From: Variovorax sp. PBL-E5
GTDB lineage: Bacteria > Pseudomonadota > Gammaproteobacteria > Burkholderiales > Burkholderiaceae_C
NCBI RefSeq assembly: GCF_901827185.1
Contig: NZ_LR594672.1
Span: forward strand, 620,001-684,000
Direction: 5' to 3'
Length of the DNA stretch: 64,000 nt
The first letter of the stretch is position 1. Each line of letters starts with the position of its first letter. Below the pieces are notes generated by a model. The model saw only the letters and a list, made by a program, of their open reading frames with translations. It made no database searches and was not told the DNA's origin. Of this stretch, positions 14,286-22,477 are shown piece by piece. The position numbers were made by a program, and so were the translations under genes.

Positions 14286-15810
14286 GACGCACCTCCTGAT
14301 CATCCAGGTGGGTGGGACGCAGCCGGTCGTACCGCGCTGTGTCGGCCTTGGGCGCCAAGGTCAATTGCAGCGCGGTCTCGGCCTGCATTGGGGTCACCGG
14401 GTTGTTCAACCGCGCCAGCACATTGCGAACGTGCTCCACGCTGATGCTGCCGCTGGGGGCCATGCCTTCGAGCACCAGCTCTACAGCCACCAGCACCGCC
14501 TCCAAACCCGCCTGCGGAACCACCGCCAGCACCTGCGCCATGACCCGGTCACCTCCGGCGTGGCGCAACAAAGACTGCCGCAGCCGCAGCAGCGCAGGCG
14601 GCAGATCCAGGAAGGGTGTTCCATTGCGAAGCGCACCCGGCTTGCGCTGCACCAGGTCGATGTAGTGCTGCCAGTCAAAGACGGTCTGTCCACTGCCCGA
14701 GAGCCGGGCGTGGCTGGCCACCACCGCATCCATGGCAGCCACCTCCACCCGCTCCGGATACACCCGGGTGCTCACGATGTGACCCGCCCATTCACACGGC
14801 ACCGAGTAACGGTTGCGGGCGGCCACCACCAGGCAGGTGCTGCTTACCCGGGCCAGGCGCTCCACATAACCATCAAAGAGCGTCGGCATGGACATGAGGT
14901 GGCCCCTCTCCAACTCCAGCATCTCACCCACGGTGAACTGTCGATGGATCGGGTGCGACGTGTCGGCCCACACCGAGCGGCAACGCTCTGCCAGCCAGGC
15001 ATTGAGTTCGATGAATGAGCCGAAGCGCCGGGTGCTCGCCTCGATCCAGATACGCCGGCGGCTGTCCTGCACGTTCTTCTCCACCACCCCTTTCTCCCAA
15101 CCCGAGGCCACGTTGCAGAAGTCCGGGTCGAACAGGTAGTGGCTGCACATGGCCGCAAAGCGCGCGTTGACGATGCGCCCCTTGCCCCGCTTGACCTTGT
15201 CCACCGCGGTCTTCATGTTGTCGTAGATGCCCCGCCGCGCCACCCCGCCAAGCGCCTGGAACGAGCGCGTGTGCGCGTCAAACAGCATCTCGTGCCCCTG
15301 GCTGGGATACGCCACCAGCCAGAACGCTCGGCTGGCACACAGCTTCAAATGCGCGACCTGCACGTTGTAGAACACGCCGCCCACCACCATCGCCTCATCG
15401 CTCCAGTCAAACTGGAACGCCTCGCCCAACTCAAAGCTCAAGGGCACGAACGCCTTGGCCGGACTGCTGTCAGAGCGCGTGCGCCACGCCCGGATGAAGT
15501 CCGTGACCGCGCTGTAGCCACCGCGGTAACCCTGCGCCTGGATCTGGGAGAACAGTGCCCTTGCAGAACGCCGGCTTTGCTTGGGCCGGTGCGCATCGGC
15601 CGCCAGCGCCTGGTGCAGCGTGCCCTCGAACGCCGTGAGCTTGCGCTCAACGACGCGTCGCTCGTACTTCGGAGGCTCATGGCCGGGGGCCTTGAGCCAT
15701 TTCTTGACCGTGTTTCGGGCCAAGCCGGTTCGCTTGGAAATCTCGCTCAGGGAGAGTTGGTCGCGCAGCTTCATGCGCCTGACCTTGCCAATCATGTCCA
15801 TGGTGATCAC
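14278..15810 (-). CDS. istA: IS21 transposase IstA
   Basis: 510 residues from GTG 15810 (ATG 15801 is also possible). N-terminal HTH ([20 protein letters not shown]) followed by an rve-type catalytic core: [27 protein letters not shown] and [14 protein letters not shown] supply the acidic triad. Full length. Transposase of the element. Confidence 0.95.
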   Translation of the reverse strand: MITMDMIGKVRRMKLRDQLSLSEISKRTGLARNTVKKWLKAPGHEPPKYERRVVERKLTAFEGTLHQALAADAHRPKQSRRSARALFSQIQAQGYRGGYSAVTDFIRAWRTRSDSSPAKAFVPLSFELGEAFQFDWSDEAMVVGGVFYNVQVAHLKLCASRAFWLVAYPSQGHEMLFDAHTRSFQALGGVARRGIYDNMKTAVDKVKRGKGRIVNARFAAMCSHYLFDPDFCNVASGWEKGVVEKNVQDSRRRIWIEASTRRFGSFIELNAWLAERCRSVWADTSHPIHRQFTVGEMLELERGHLMSMPTLFDGYVERLARVSSTCLVVAARNRYSVPCEWAGHIVSTRVYPERVEVAAMDAVVASHARLSGSGQTVFDWQHYIDLVQRKPGALRNGTPFLDLPPALLRLRQSLLRHAGGDRVMAQVLAVVPQAGLEAVLVAVELVLEGMAPSGSISVEHVRNVLARLNNPVTPMQAETALQLTLAPKADTARYDRLRPTHLDDQEVRHA

Positions 15811-15913
15811 CTAATTTCCCTGCTGAAAGTTTCAGCAGGTCAGTGGAACACCCTGGTCAATTTTCAGTAGGCACTTCGACCTCTAGATGGTCAGTTTTCG
15901 GTCGGCGTCAACA

Positions 15914-15920
15914 CCTATAC
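15914..15920 (+). promoter_or_regulatory. CCTATAC box, likely -10 element
   Basis: CCTATAC directly abuts the right end of the IS21 element, followed by GAAGCAGGACCAC; the ATG is 29 bases downstream. The insertion has therefore removed any native -35 region. Confidence 0.5.
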
Positions 15921-15949
15921 GAAGCAGGACCACTTCGTACTAGGAAACC

Positions 15950-16249
15950 ATGGAACTCATCGGAACAATCAAGGCCTACGGTCAAGACCTCGAGGTCAGG
16001 GAGACACGCTATCGGGACGGAGCGCTCGCGTTTATCGTGCAATCCCGGCAAGGCGAGGCGTACGGGACTCTGAGCGTCAACGTGCCCGGCCTCGAGCTGG
16101 CCGAAGGCGAATTCCTCGCCAAGACCTGGTCGGAAAACGAACCGCTTCGCGCGCCAGCGCTGGCCTTGACAGCATTCACCGACACCGGCAAGCGCGTGCC
16201 AGTCGGGTTCTGCGACGCCGAGGTGTGGGTGCGGCAGAGGGCCCATTGA
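15950..16249 (+). CDS. hypothetical protein, DUF4313-like
   Basis: 99 residues, MELIGTIKAYGQDLEVRETR. The pattern YRDGALAFIV, YGTLSVNVPGLELAEGEFLAKTWSENE and TGKRVPVGFCDAEV resembles DUF4313 proteins of plasmids and phages (a small beta-rich family of unknown function), recalled from memory and not searched. Its stop TGA overlaps the next ATG, so it is coupled to the peptidyl-tRNA hydrolase. Confidence 0.65.
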   Translation: MELIGTIKAYGQDLEVRETRYRDGALAFIVQSRQGEAYGTLSVNVPGLELAEGEFLAKTWSENEPLRAPALALTAFTDTGKRVPVGFCDAEVWVRQRAH

Positions 16250-16698
16250 TGGCAGCCTTCGACCCTGACATCCAAGCCATGCTCGACGAGCGGGCACGCA
16301 CGATGGCAGCTTTCACGGCGGACCATCGGCCACTGGCGCTCTACGCGCTTTATCGTGCGGACCTCCAGATGCCGACCGGCAAGCTGGCTGCACAGTGCGG
16401 TCACGCGTTCGACCTGGCCCATGACCGCGCCAAGCTCGAGCGACCGGAAATCACCGCTCAGTACCGAGGCAGCGGCAACGGAACCAAGCTCGTGATGTAC
16501 GGCAAGAACGTCGGCCAGCTGATACGCGCATACCGGGAAGCGAAAGCCGCGGGCCTGCCCTGCGAGCTCATCATCGACCGGGGCCATATTCTCCTGCCGC
16601 ACTTCACCGGCAAGCCCATCATCACTGCCGTTGGTATCGGCCCAGCCTACAAGGACGAGGTCGCCAACATCACCAAGCGATTCACGCTGGCGCGCTAG
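16249..16698 (+). CDS. peptidyl-tRNA hydrolase, Pth2 family
   Basis: 149 residues from ATG at 16249, overlapping the upstream TGA. The Pth2 signature is clear: ALYRADLQMPTGKLAAQCGH, then GNGTKLVMYGKN, LPCELIIDRGHI and TAVGIGPAYKDEVANITKRF. Pth2 frees tRNA from peptidyl-tRNA dropped by stalled ribosomes. It is the archaeal/eukaryotic type and unrelated in fold to bacterial Pth, so it is unexpected in a bacterium with its own Pth. Position beside a tRNA operon and gltX suggests a plasmid translation-support set. The N-terminal 30 residues are an extension without match. Confidence 0.85.
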   Translation: MAAFDPDIQAMLDERARTMAAFTADHRPLALYALYRADLQMPTGKLAAQCGHAFDLAHDRAKLERPEITAQYRGSGNGTKLVMYGKNVGQLIRAYREAKAAGLPCELIIDRGHILLPHFTGKPIITAVGIGPAYKDEVANITKRFTLAR

Positions 16699-16718
16699 CC
16701 CCGTGCGTCTCATTCCAA

Positions 16719-16751
16719 CGCCCCCACGTCATCGACGCTGGGGGCGCTTTT
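16719..16751 (+). terminator. rho-independent terminator
   Basis: CGCCCCCA and TGGGGGCG pair, with further ACGTC/GACG pairing inside, followed by CTTTT. Lies between convergent genes. Confidence 0.75.
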
Positions 16752-16764
16752 CCTGGTCAGGCGC

Positions 16765-17622
16765 TCAACGCTCGCGCGGCGAGCTCCAGTTCAGCTTTTG
16801 CTGAAGCGTCTTGAACAGGTTGTAGTCCTTCAGGTGCAGCATCTTCACGGTGGTCGCACCCTGCGAGACGTGGACCCGCGTTCCGTCCGTGAGCGGCCCG
16901 CCGTATGGCTGCCCGTCGCAGACCACCCTCGACTCCACCGTCCCTCGCACAACGACTTCGACCTTCACCGAGCTCGGAAGCGAGATGGGCCTTGCGGTCA
17001 ACGAATGTGGGTTCAGTGGCACCAGGGCGATGGCTGCCAAGGAGGGGTGCAGGATGGGCCCGTTGGCCGACAGGGCGTAGGCGGTCGAGCCGGTGGGCGT
17101 CGTGATGATGAGCCCGTCCGCACGCAGGGAGAAGACGGGCTGCTCGTCCACGAAGACGTCGAACTGAGCGAGCCGGCCGAAGCCGCCGTTTGTGAACACG
17201 ACGTCGTTGAAGGCAAGCCCCCTCGACTCTTCGCCGTCCAGCCCTGCCTCCAGAAGAATGCGGTCCTCGACCGTGTACTCGCCGGCCTGGATAGCATCCA
17301 GCATCCGTTCAATGTCCTTGGCAGCAACGTCGGTGAGGAAGCCGAGGGTTCCAAGGTTGACGCCAAGAATGGGTTTGCCCCAGCCGAAGAGGTTGCGAGC
17401 CACCCCGAGCAGGGTGCCGTCCCCGCCGATGGCAATGGCAATGTCCGCCTCCTGCCTGGCCGACTCGATGAGCTCAGAACTCCAGTTCTTGCCGTCCCAT
17501 CCGCCCTTGTCGGGCCCCACCAGAACCCGTAGGCCCTTGAGCTGCGCCCAGGAGACGATTTCGTTGAGAACACCCCATGCGTGGGGGTTGTTGGGCTTGC
17601 TGAAGAGGGCCAGGGTCGTCAT
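16765..17622 (-). CDS. nadK: NAD kinase
   Basis: 285 residues, family length. Motif GGDGTLLGVARN (residues about 66-77), LGVNLGTLGFLTDV, FTNGGFGRLAQFDV and the TTPTGSTAYALSANGP nucleotide loop identify an ATP-NAD kinase making NADP from NAD in the cytosol. The second motif reads FNDVVF where NE is usual, a conservative change. Convergent with pth2 and first in a minus-strand set of nucleotide-related genes. Confidence 0.93.
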   Translation of the reverse strand: MTTLALFSKPNNPHAWGVLNEIVSWAQLKGLRVLVGPDKGGWDGKNWSSELIESARQEADIAIAIGGDGTLLGVARNLFGWGKPILGVNLGTLGFLTDVAAKDIERMLDAIQAGEYTVEDRILLEAGLDGEESRGLAFNDVVFTNGGFGRLAQFDVFVDEQPVFSLRADGLIITTPTGSTAYALSANGPILHPSLAAIALVPLNPHSLTARPISLPSSVKVEVVVRGTVESRVVCDGQPYGGPLTDGTRVHVSQGATTVKMLHLKDYNLFKTLQQKLNWSSPRER

Positions 17623-17670
17623 TGTTGTTTTTGCGGTGCAGGAATCGGAAAACTTGTTCTTTGGGGAAAC

Positions 17671-18159
17671 CTAGAAGGCCAGCTCTGCGCCGGCCCCGTT
17701 GAAGGGGTAAGGGTTCTTCGTCTTCTCGACCGCCGCCTCCAGCAGCTCGGCCAGGTCGGCGTGTACGGGGATGTGGTAGCGCTGTGCCAGGCGGTCAAGG
17801 TAGCGCATCTTCTGCGCGTCTCCAGGAAAGCCCAGCAGCAACTTTGACGACGCCGCCAGCAAGCCGAATTCGGTGTTAGTCGTGAAGCCAGGCAGGGTTG
17901 CGACGTCACGGGGCACCCAGAACACGACCACTGTGGCCTGATTTAGGGCCTGCCATTCCCACTGCACCTGCGGGTCATACGTGTTGGGAGGAAGCCCGCC
18001 TCCAACCGTCTCGGGGACGAAGACCTTCCCGTCGAAGTCCAGACCCCGAAGAATCTCCAGCGCTTGCGGGCGCCAGGACTTCGTGGCGGCATCGCGCGGC
18101 GTGGGGCCCGCGAGGAAGATGGATTTTTCGAGGGGCTGCTGTGCAAAGATGATGTGCAT
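17671..18159 (-). CDS. nucleoside 2-deoxyribosyltransferase-like protein
   Basis: 162 residues. SIFLAGPTPRDAATKSWRPQ, VFVPETVGGG, QVQWEWQALNQATVVVFWVP and LPGFTTNTEFGLL match the nucleoside 2-deoxyribosyltransferase-like fold (same family as the PF15891 type). Such proteins cleave or exchange N-glycosidic bonds of nucleotides. Together with NAD kinase and nicotinamidase it suggests a nucleotide recycling role, inferred only from position. Confidence 0.8.
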   Translation of the reverse strand: MHIIFAQQPLEKSIFLAGPTPRDAATKSWRPQALEILRGLDFDGKVFVPETVGGGLPPNTYDPQVQWEWQALNQATVVVFWVPRDVATLPGFTTNTEFGLLAASSKLLLGFPGDAQKMRYLDRLAQRYHIPVHADLAELLEAAVEKTKNPYPFNGAGAELAF

Positions 18160-18216
18160 TTGGAGAAAGAAGTAGGATTTCGAGGGCTTTAGCCCGTGAA
18201 GCGGACGGGGTGCTGC

Positions 18217-18840
18217 TCACCCCGGGAACTGACGAAAGCGGCCCGCGCCATGCCACTCATCGCCATCCACCGGATAGGCATGACCAATACGCGCAGACCA
18301 GACGTCCACCATGTGGCAGAACGCCGCGAGCTCGTTCATCACACGACCGTTGCTCGAGTAGTCCTGCATTTCGCCTTCCACGTACGTCAGCGCGTTGAGC
18401 TGCGCAGGTGTCAGTACCAACGCATACTCCTGCAGCTTGGCCGCGCGAAAAGCCTTGAACGCGGCTTTGGTATCCAGGCCCTGGCGGTTTACAACCTGGC
18501 CGTCGGAGTGCACCAATATGCGCCAAGGCTTCTCGAGGTCGTGCAGGTACAGGATGAGCAATGCGTCTGAAATCGAGAACGGCAGCGGGCGACCCAACGC
18601 TTTGGTCAGCGCATACAGGTGGCGACCGTAGTTCATCGAATCGACCACATGGTCCAGGTAGCCCCCATCCCAGGCCTGATGGTTGTGCGTCGACCCGCGC
18701 GTGGTCTCGAACAGCTTGCGGTTGTCCGCGAGGATGTGCTTGCAGGCTGTGTGGGCAGGTTCGTCGATAAGGTCCAGCAGGTCCTGGATTTGCAGGTAGT
18801 CCAGGATTTGACTAAGGCAGCGAACGTTGGTGGTAGGCAT
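18217..18840 (-). CDS. HD-domain phosphohydrolase-like protein
   Basis: 207 residues from the ATG at 18840; an in-frame extension to 19074 is low-complexity and antisense to the next gene, so it was rejected. HNHQAWDGGYLDHVVDSM and LLILYLHDLEKPWR give the H...HD metal-binding pattern of HD hydrolases, and EMQDYSSNGRVMNELAAFCH follows. The substrate is not predictable; family members act on (deoxy)nucleotides or cyclic nucleotides. Same strand as the NAD-related genes. Confidence 0.75.
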   Translation of the reverse strand: MPTTNVRCLSQILDYLQIQDLLDLIDEPAHTACKHILADNRKLFETTRGSTHNHQAWDGGYLDHVVDSMNYGRHLYALTKALGRPLPFSISDALLILYLHDLEKPWRILVHSDGQVVNRQGLDTKAAFKAFRAAKLQEYALVLTPAQLNALTYVEGEMQDYSSNGRVMNELAAFCHMVDVWSARIGHAYPVDGDEWHGAGRFRQFPG

Positions 18841-18880
18841 GAAGCAAAGGCTAGATTGAGCGAAGCCTGGCCGGGCGTTC

Positions 18881-19606
18881 TCAGAAGACGAGAGCTTGGC
18901 TGGGACCGCCAGTGCCAAGGGATTGGGACTGCGCGGAGATGGAGCGGCTGACAAAGTCCGCGAGCTTGGCCAGGCGTTGTGGCGTTGCATCCGCCAAGTC
19001 GACGTACTGGTCGATGCCCGCTTCGACCTGGAAGGCCTGGAGCTCGCGGGCGTATTGGGCGGCGTTGATGCCAATCAGGACGGTGCGCAGCGATTCGATG
19101 TGCTCGCCCTTCAACGCACCCACAATCTCCTTCTGGATGTCCGCTGGCCGCATGCGACTATCGTTGTCGACGCCGTCGGTGCCGATGAAGACGATGCCGT
19201 TGACCAGGTAGTCCTGCTGGGCCAGCGTCTTGGCGTAGGCGTTGGTTGCACTTACCGCGGCAAAGGTGGCGTCGGCCAAGGCGGTCAGCCCCTCGCAGGT
19301 TGGGGCCACGTACGAGGCCACATCCACCTGATTCAGAGGCAGGAACCCGTGCACCTCGTCGACGCTGCGATTGAATTCGACGACGCGCAGCAGGAGGAAC
19401 TCGGCACGAGGGCTCTTTCTGCAAGCACCGACCACCGTGACTTTGAGCTTGTTCAACTCGTCCGCGAACGAGGAAACCGAGCCGGTCTTGTCCATCACGA
19501 CGGTCACAAGGGTGTACTCCGTCGAGCCGAGCGTCTCTGGACGGACGGCGGAGAACGCAAAGCCGGAGACGCTGCCGAGCGTCATGGTGTCATCAACGAG
19601 TTTCAT
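18881..19606 (-). CDS. VWA-domain protein
   Basis: 241 residues from ATG at 19606 with AGAAAGGA upstream. A von Willebrand A fold: YTLVTVVMDKTGSVSSFADE holds a MIDAS-like DxTGS, and GIVFIGTDGVDND the second metal motif. It stays close to the TerY/tellurite-type and cytosolic VWA proteins that bind a metal-dependent partner. The final 20 residues (QSQSLGTGGPSQALVF) are flexible. The partner is unknown, but two more VWA proteins lie at 44923 and 63032. Confidence 0.78.
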   Translation of the reverse strand: MKLVDDTMTLGSVSGFAFSAVRPETLGSTEYTLVTVVMDKTGSVSSFADELNKLKVTVVGACRKSPRAEFLLLRVVEFNRSVDEVHGFLPLNQVDVASYVAPTCEGLTALADATFAAVSATNAYAKTLAQQDYLVNGIVFIGTDGVDNDSRMRPADIQKEIVGALKGEHIESLRTVLIGINAAQYARELQAFQVEAGIDQYVDLADATPQRLAKLADFVSRSISAQSQSLGTGGPSQALVF

Positions 19607-19668
19607 GGGAATCCTTTCTGGTCTAGAGACGGGTTGTCTCAACCCGCCCGGTCCAAGCGGTTTAGAGG

Positions 19669-20541
19669 TTACTTGCGCCCGTTGGCCACGAGTTCGCCCA
19701 GCACGTCGGTCGACGTCGCCGTACGCAGGCCGCGAGCGGTCATGTCCGCCAGGAACGACTGGTACTGGGCTTCGAACCCACCTACCGGCGAGATGCAGTC
19801 GGTCAGGAGCACCAGCTTGCTGAGACTGTCGGCGCCGAAGTTGTCGGCAATGTGCTCGGTCGTGGCCTTGACGCAGTGGCTGCCCGCCTCGCCGGCAATG
19901 AGCACTATGTCGGCCTGGGCCAGGATGTCGATGAGGCCGCGATTGAGCTGCGTGGTGGGGTCGTCGGCCGCCGGAACCTCGGCCATGACCGCGCTGTAGT
20001 GCTCGGTCCAGGGGTTCGAGCCCTTGGTCACCTTGTTTACGATGCCGAGGAACGCCTCCTCCCATGCGACGTAGGCGGCGCGCACATCGGCGTGCACGTT
20101 GTGCCCCCAGGTTCCGATTTCGCAGTGTGGCGTCCAAACCATGTGGACGTAGCGGCCACCCGCCTCGAGCGCGTCCAGGTAGGCCAGCACGCGGTCCGTG
20201 GCCTTCGGGTGGCGCGGCAGATAGGCGCCAGCTCGCACCTGGGCGGCGGTGATTTGGGTGAACGGGTCAACGGGCGAACCGTCACCCTTCATCCACATGG
20301 CCGGGCGCTCGATGCCCACACGGTGATGGGAGTCCAGCGTGACGGAGATATCCGAGAGGCCGCGCAGACCGCGATTCAGGAGCTCGGTCAGTCTCAGCAT
20401 GTCAGCGTGCGCGCCGGGGACGGCGAGTTGCGGCCGGAGGACCTCGCCAGGCTTCAGTGGGTCCGCGGGCAGGTAGGCGGACGGCAGGTCGCAGAAGTCG
20501 TTTTGCGGGTCGATGACGAGAAGGTGGATGTTGTGCTTCAT
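19669..20541 (-). CDS. pncA: nicotinamidase-like cysteine hydrolase (isochorismatase family)
   Basis: 290 residues, longer than the usual ~210 of PncA. HLLVIDPQNDFCD supplies the catalytic Asp, the DSHHR region and WTPHCEIGT the metal/active-site pocket, and IAGEAGSHCVKATTEHIAD the nucleophile cysteine. It fits nicotinamide deamidation to nicotinate in NAD salvage, and control by an NrtR-type repressor fits too. A related amidase cannot be excluded. Starts with GGAGCTCC region upstream and reads away from nrtR. Confidence 0.82.
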   Translation of the reverse strand: MKHNIHLLVIDPQNDFCDLPSAYLPADPLKPGEVLRPQLAVPGAHADMLRLTELLNRGLRGLSDISVTLDSHHRVGIERPAMWMKGDGSPVDPFTQITAAQVRAGAYLPRHPKATDRVLAYLDALEAGGRYVHMVWTPHCEIGTWGHNVHADVRAAYVAWEEAFLGIVNKVTKGSNPWTEHYSAVMAEVPAADDPTTQLNRGLIDILAQADIVLIAGEAGSHCVKATTEHIADNFGADSLSKLVLLTDCISPVGGFEAQYQSFLADMTARGLRTATSTDVLGELVANGRK

Positions 20542-20572
20542 GCGGAGCTCCTTTGCCGTTGTGTTGTGCTCA

Positions 20573-20579
20573 GTATAGC
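20573..20579 (-). promoter_or_regulatory. -10 element of the pncA-like gene
   Basis: Minus-strand GCTATAC(T), 32 bases before the ATG at 20541. Operator 1 lies immediately upstream. Confidence 0.5.
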
Positions 20580-20582
20580 ATC

Positions 20583-20605
20583 GTTAGTTTCTCCGTGCAA
20601 CTAAC
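20583..20605. promoter_or_regulatory. NrtR-like operator 1
   Basis: GTTAGTT-TCTCCGTGC-AACTAAC, a 7-bp inverted repeat just upstream of the -10 of the minus-strand pncA-like gene. Half-site is the same as in operator 2. Confidence 0.7.
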
Positions 20606-20677
20606 AGCGGAATCGAGGGCGCCCAGCGCAAAAAAAATGAGTGCGGAACAGGCAAGGGGAGGGGCCTTGTCGTGGCC

Positions 20678-20707
20678 TTGCCCAAAAAGTGTCGTTAGTT
20701 CTATAAT
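20678..20707 (+). promoter_or_regulatory. nrtR promoter
   Basis: TTGCCC (20678-20683), 18 bases, TATAAT (20702-20707). Its -10 lies inside operator 2, so repressor binding would block it. Confidence 0.6.
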
Positions 20708-20716
20708 GATACTAAC
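20694..20716. promoter_or_regulatory. NrtR-like operator 2
   Basis: GTTAGT-TCTATAATGAT-ACTAAC, inverted repeat with the same half-site and 23-bp length as operator 1, overlapping the nrtR -10. Confidence 0.72.
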
Positions 20717-20765
20717 GGCCTTCCCGCAGGCTTATCCCACAAAGCTCCCTCTAAAGAGGAATCCC

Positions 20766-21440
20766 ATGTTTCAAACTGTCATCTGCACGGTCGACGTCGT
20801 GCTACTGACCCTGAAGGAGCACAAGCTCCACGTCGCGCTCTTCAAGCGGGACAAAGAGCCCTTCGCCGGCAGCTACGCCCTGCCCGGGGGCTATATCCAT
20901 GCCGACGAAGACAACACAGCGTTTGATGCGGCGCTGCGCGTTCTCAAGGCCAAGACCGGGGTCACGAGCCCCTACCTCGAGCAGTTGGCGACATTCTCGG
21001 GCGCGGAGCGCGACCCTCGCGGATGGTCCGTCTCCATCGTCTACTACGCGCTGATGCCGCTGGAGGTTTTGGAAGCCGCCGACCAGGCGGGAATGCAGGT
21101 GTTGCCCGTCAGCGCCGTCAAAGACCTGCCCTTTGACCACAATGACATTGTTGCGGCGGCCGTCAAGCGCGTGCGCAGCAAGAGCATCTACTCATCGCTG
21201 CCGGCACATCTGTGCGGCCCGCAGTTCACGCTGCCTGAGTTGCAGTCGGTTTACGAAGCGGTGCTGGGCAAGACACTGAACAAGGTGAGCTTTCGCCGAA
21301 AGGTGGACGAGCTCGACCTGGTGGAAGAGATTCCTGGCGCCAAGACCGAGGTCATCTCGCAGCGGCCCGCGCAAATCTACCGCCTGAAGCGCAAGTTCCG
21401 CCACAAGCTTTCGACCGTCGAGCGGGCACTGCTGTCCTGA
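20766..21440 (+). CDS. nrtR: NrtR-type transcriptional regulator (Nudix plus winged helix)
   Basis: 224 residues from ATG at 20766 with AAGAGGA; the in-frame extension to 20553 passes through the operators and was rejected. N-terminal Nudix-like domain (VALFKRDKEPFAGSYALPGG, DAALRVLKAKTGV: a degenerate Nudix box lacking several catalytic glutamates, as in NrtR) senses ADP-ribose in known members. C-terminal winged helix (YEAVLGKTLNKVSFRRKV, AQIYRLKRKF) binds DNA. It should repress itself and the divergent pncA-like gene through the two operators. Confidence 0.88.
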   Translation: MFQTVICTVDVVLLTLKEHKLHVALFKRDKEPFAGSYALPGGYIHADEDNTAFDAALRVLKAKTGVTSPYLEQLATFSGAERDPRGWSVSIVYYALMPLEVLEAADQAGMQVLPVSAVKDLPFDHNDIVAAAVKRVRSKSIYSSLPAHLCGPQFTLPELQSVYEAVLGKTLNKVSFRRKVDELDLVEEIPGAKTEVISQRPAQIYRLKRKFRHKLSTVERALLS

Positions 21441-21452
21441 GGCGGCAACGCG

Positions 21453-21899
21453 ATGAAGACCACATCGTGCGGCGTGCTCATCCGGAACGCGGCCGGCCAA
21501 CTCCTGGTGGCCCATGCCACGGGCCAGCGCCACTGGGACATCCCCAAGGGCGGTGCCGAACCCGGTGAATCGCCCAGGGAGGCAGCGGTCCGGGAGGTCC
21601 TGGAGGAAACAGGGCTGGTGCTGGCGGCCGAAGCGCTTCGGGAAGTGGGCCTTTTCGCCTACAGGTCCGGCAAGGACCTCCATTTGTTCACAACGACGCT
21701 GGCGGAGGCCGATTGCGACCTGGGCCGGTGCCAGTGCACAAGCCATTTCCCTCACTTCCGGACCGGCGTCTTGACGCCTGAGGTCGACGAGTACAGGTGG
21801 GTGGACCTGCCGGAAGTACCGAAGTACTGCGCGCTTTCGATGACGGCGCTTCTCCGAACGTTGCCGGGCCTCGAGGCAATCGCCGGACCAAAACGCTGA
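21453..21899 (+). CDS. Nudix hydrolase
   Basis: 148 residues, 12 bases after nrtR. Complete Nudix box: GGAEPGESPREAAVREVLEE followed by TGL. An N-terminal CGVLIRNAAGQLLVAHATG strand pair and WDIPKGG precede it. Probably hydrolyses a nucleoside diphosphate derivative such as ADP-ribose or Ap4A; with nrtR, a macro protein and NAD kinase around it, ADP-ribose or NAD turnover is the best guess. Substrate not proven. Confidence 0.88.
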   Translation: MKTTSCGVLIRNAAGQLLVAHATGQRHWDIPKGGAEPGESPREAAVREVLEETGLVLAAEALREVGLFAYRSGKDLHLFTTTLAEADCDLGRCQCTSHFPHFRTGVLTPEVDEYRWVDLPEVPKYCALSMTALLRTLPGLEAIAGPKR

Positions 21900-21908
21900 A
21901 ACCCGGCC

Positions 21909-21915
21909 GCTACAC
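21909..21915 (+). promoter_or_regulatory. GCTACAC box, likely -10 element
   Basis: Only 6 bases from the ATG of recX, so a transcript starting about 7 bases downstream would be nearly leaderless. Confidence 0.4.
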
Positions 21916-21921
21916 AGGCTC

Positions 21922-22419
21922 ATGCCCAAGCACACTCGCGAACCACCGAAGCGCTCTGCAAAGTCCTACGCCGTCTGGCTCCTGAGCCGCCGGGAATACT
22001 CGGCCAGGGAGCTTCAGGACAAGCTCACGAACCGCGGGTACCCGGCCGAGGAGGCGACCTCTGCGGTGGGTGAAATGCAGCGTCACGGCTTCCAGGATGA
22101 CGGGCGGTTTGCCGCGGGTGCCGCGCGCACCTCCGCCCTCCGACTGGGCAACCGCAGCGTGACCGCGAAGCTTGCGGCCAAAGGCATCTCCAAAGAGCTC
22201 GCGGCTGAGCAGCTCGAGCAGCTCGAGCCCGAGGAGACACGCGCCCTACGCGTTGCGGAGCGTTTCGAGGGAAAGCCCCTCGACGAGGCCCTCAAGGCCA
22301 AGGCCTACCGGTACCTGGCATCGCGGGGATTTTCTGGTGGGGCGGTCAAGGCCGCCATGCGTCACCTCCACGCAGAGGCCCAGCGGCGCGCCGAAGAGGA
22401 GGATGGACGGCCTGTCTAA
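21922..22419 (+). CDS. recX: RecX-family regulator of RecA
   Basis: 165 residues. AVWLLSRREYSARELQDKLT and GYPAEEATSAVGEMQRHGFQDD are the first of the three RecX three-helix repeats; LAAKGISKELAAEQLEQLE and KAYRYLASRGFSGGAVKAAM are the others. RecX blocks or shortens RecA filaments. Possession by a plasmid could damp the SOS response, a role inferred from the family. Confidence 0.9.
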   Translation: MPKHTREPPKRSAKSYAVWLLSRREYSARELQDKLTNRGYPAEEATSAVGEMQRHGFQDDGRFAAGAARTSALRLGNRSVTAKLAAKGISKELAAEQLEQLEPEETRALRVAERFEGKPLDEALKAKAYRYLASRGFSGGAVKAAMRHLHAEAQRRAEEEDGRPV

Positions 22420-22439
22420 AGGGGTGAGGGGTCGAGTTG

Positions 22440-22446
22440 CCTATAC
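22440..22446 (+). promoter_or_regulatory. CCTATAC box, likely -10 element
   Basis: Followed by GGCTGCAGGACAACAC; the ATG of the macro gene is 32 bases downstream. Confidence 0.5.
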
Positions 22447-22477
22447 GGCTGCAGGACAACACACAAAGGAACCCTTC

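Larger units (their letters stand above)
13356..15913 (-). mobile_element. IS21-family insertion sequence, 2558 bp
   Basis: Ends read TGTTGGCGCCGATGG on the left and TGTTGACGCCGACCG on the right (inward), each followed by the internal TTGACCAGG-type repeats typical of IS21 ends. Encodes IstA and IstB. No target duplication is visible: CTGGGGC on the left, CCTATAC on the right. No gltX 3' end remains on the other side. An insertion with deletion, or recombination between two copies, is likely. Confidence 0.9.

Noticed and set aside
18841..19074. N-terminal extension of the HD-domain gene
   Set aside because: Ser/Thr/Pro low-complexity and antisense to the VWA gene; the ATG at 18840 starts the conserved part.
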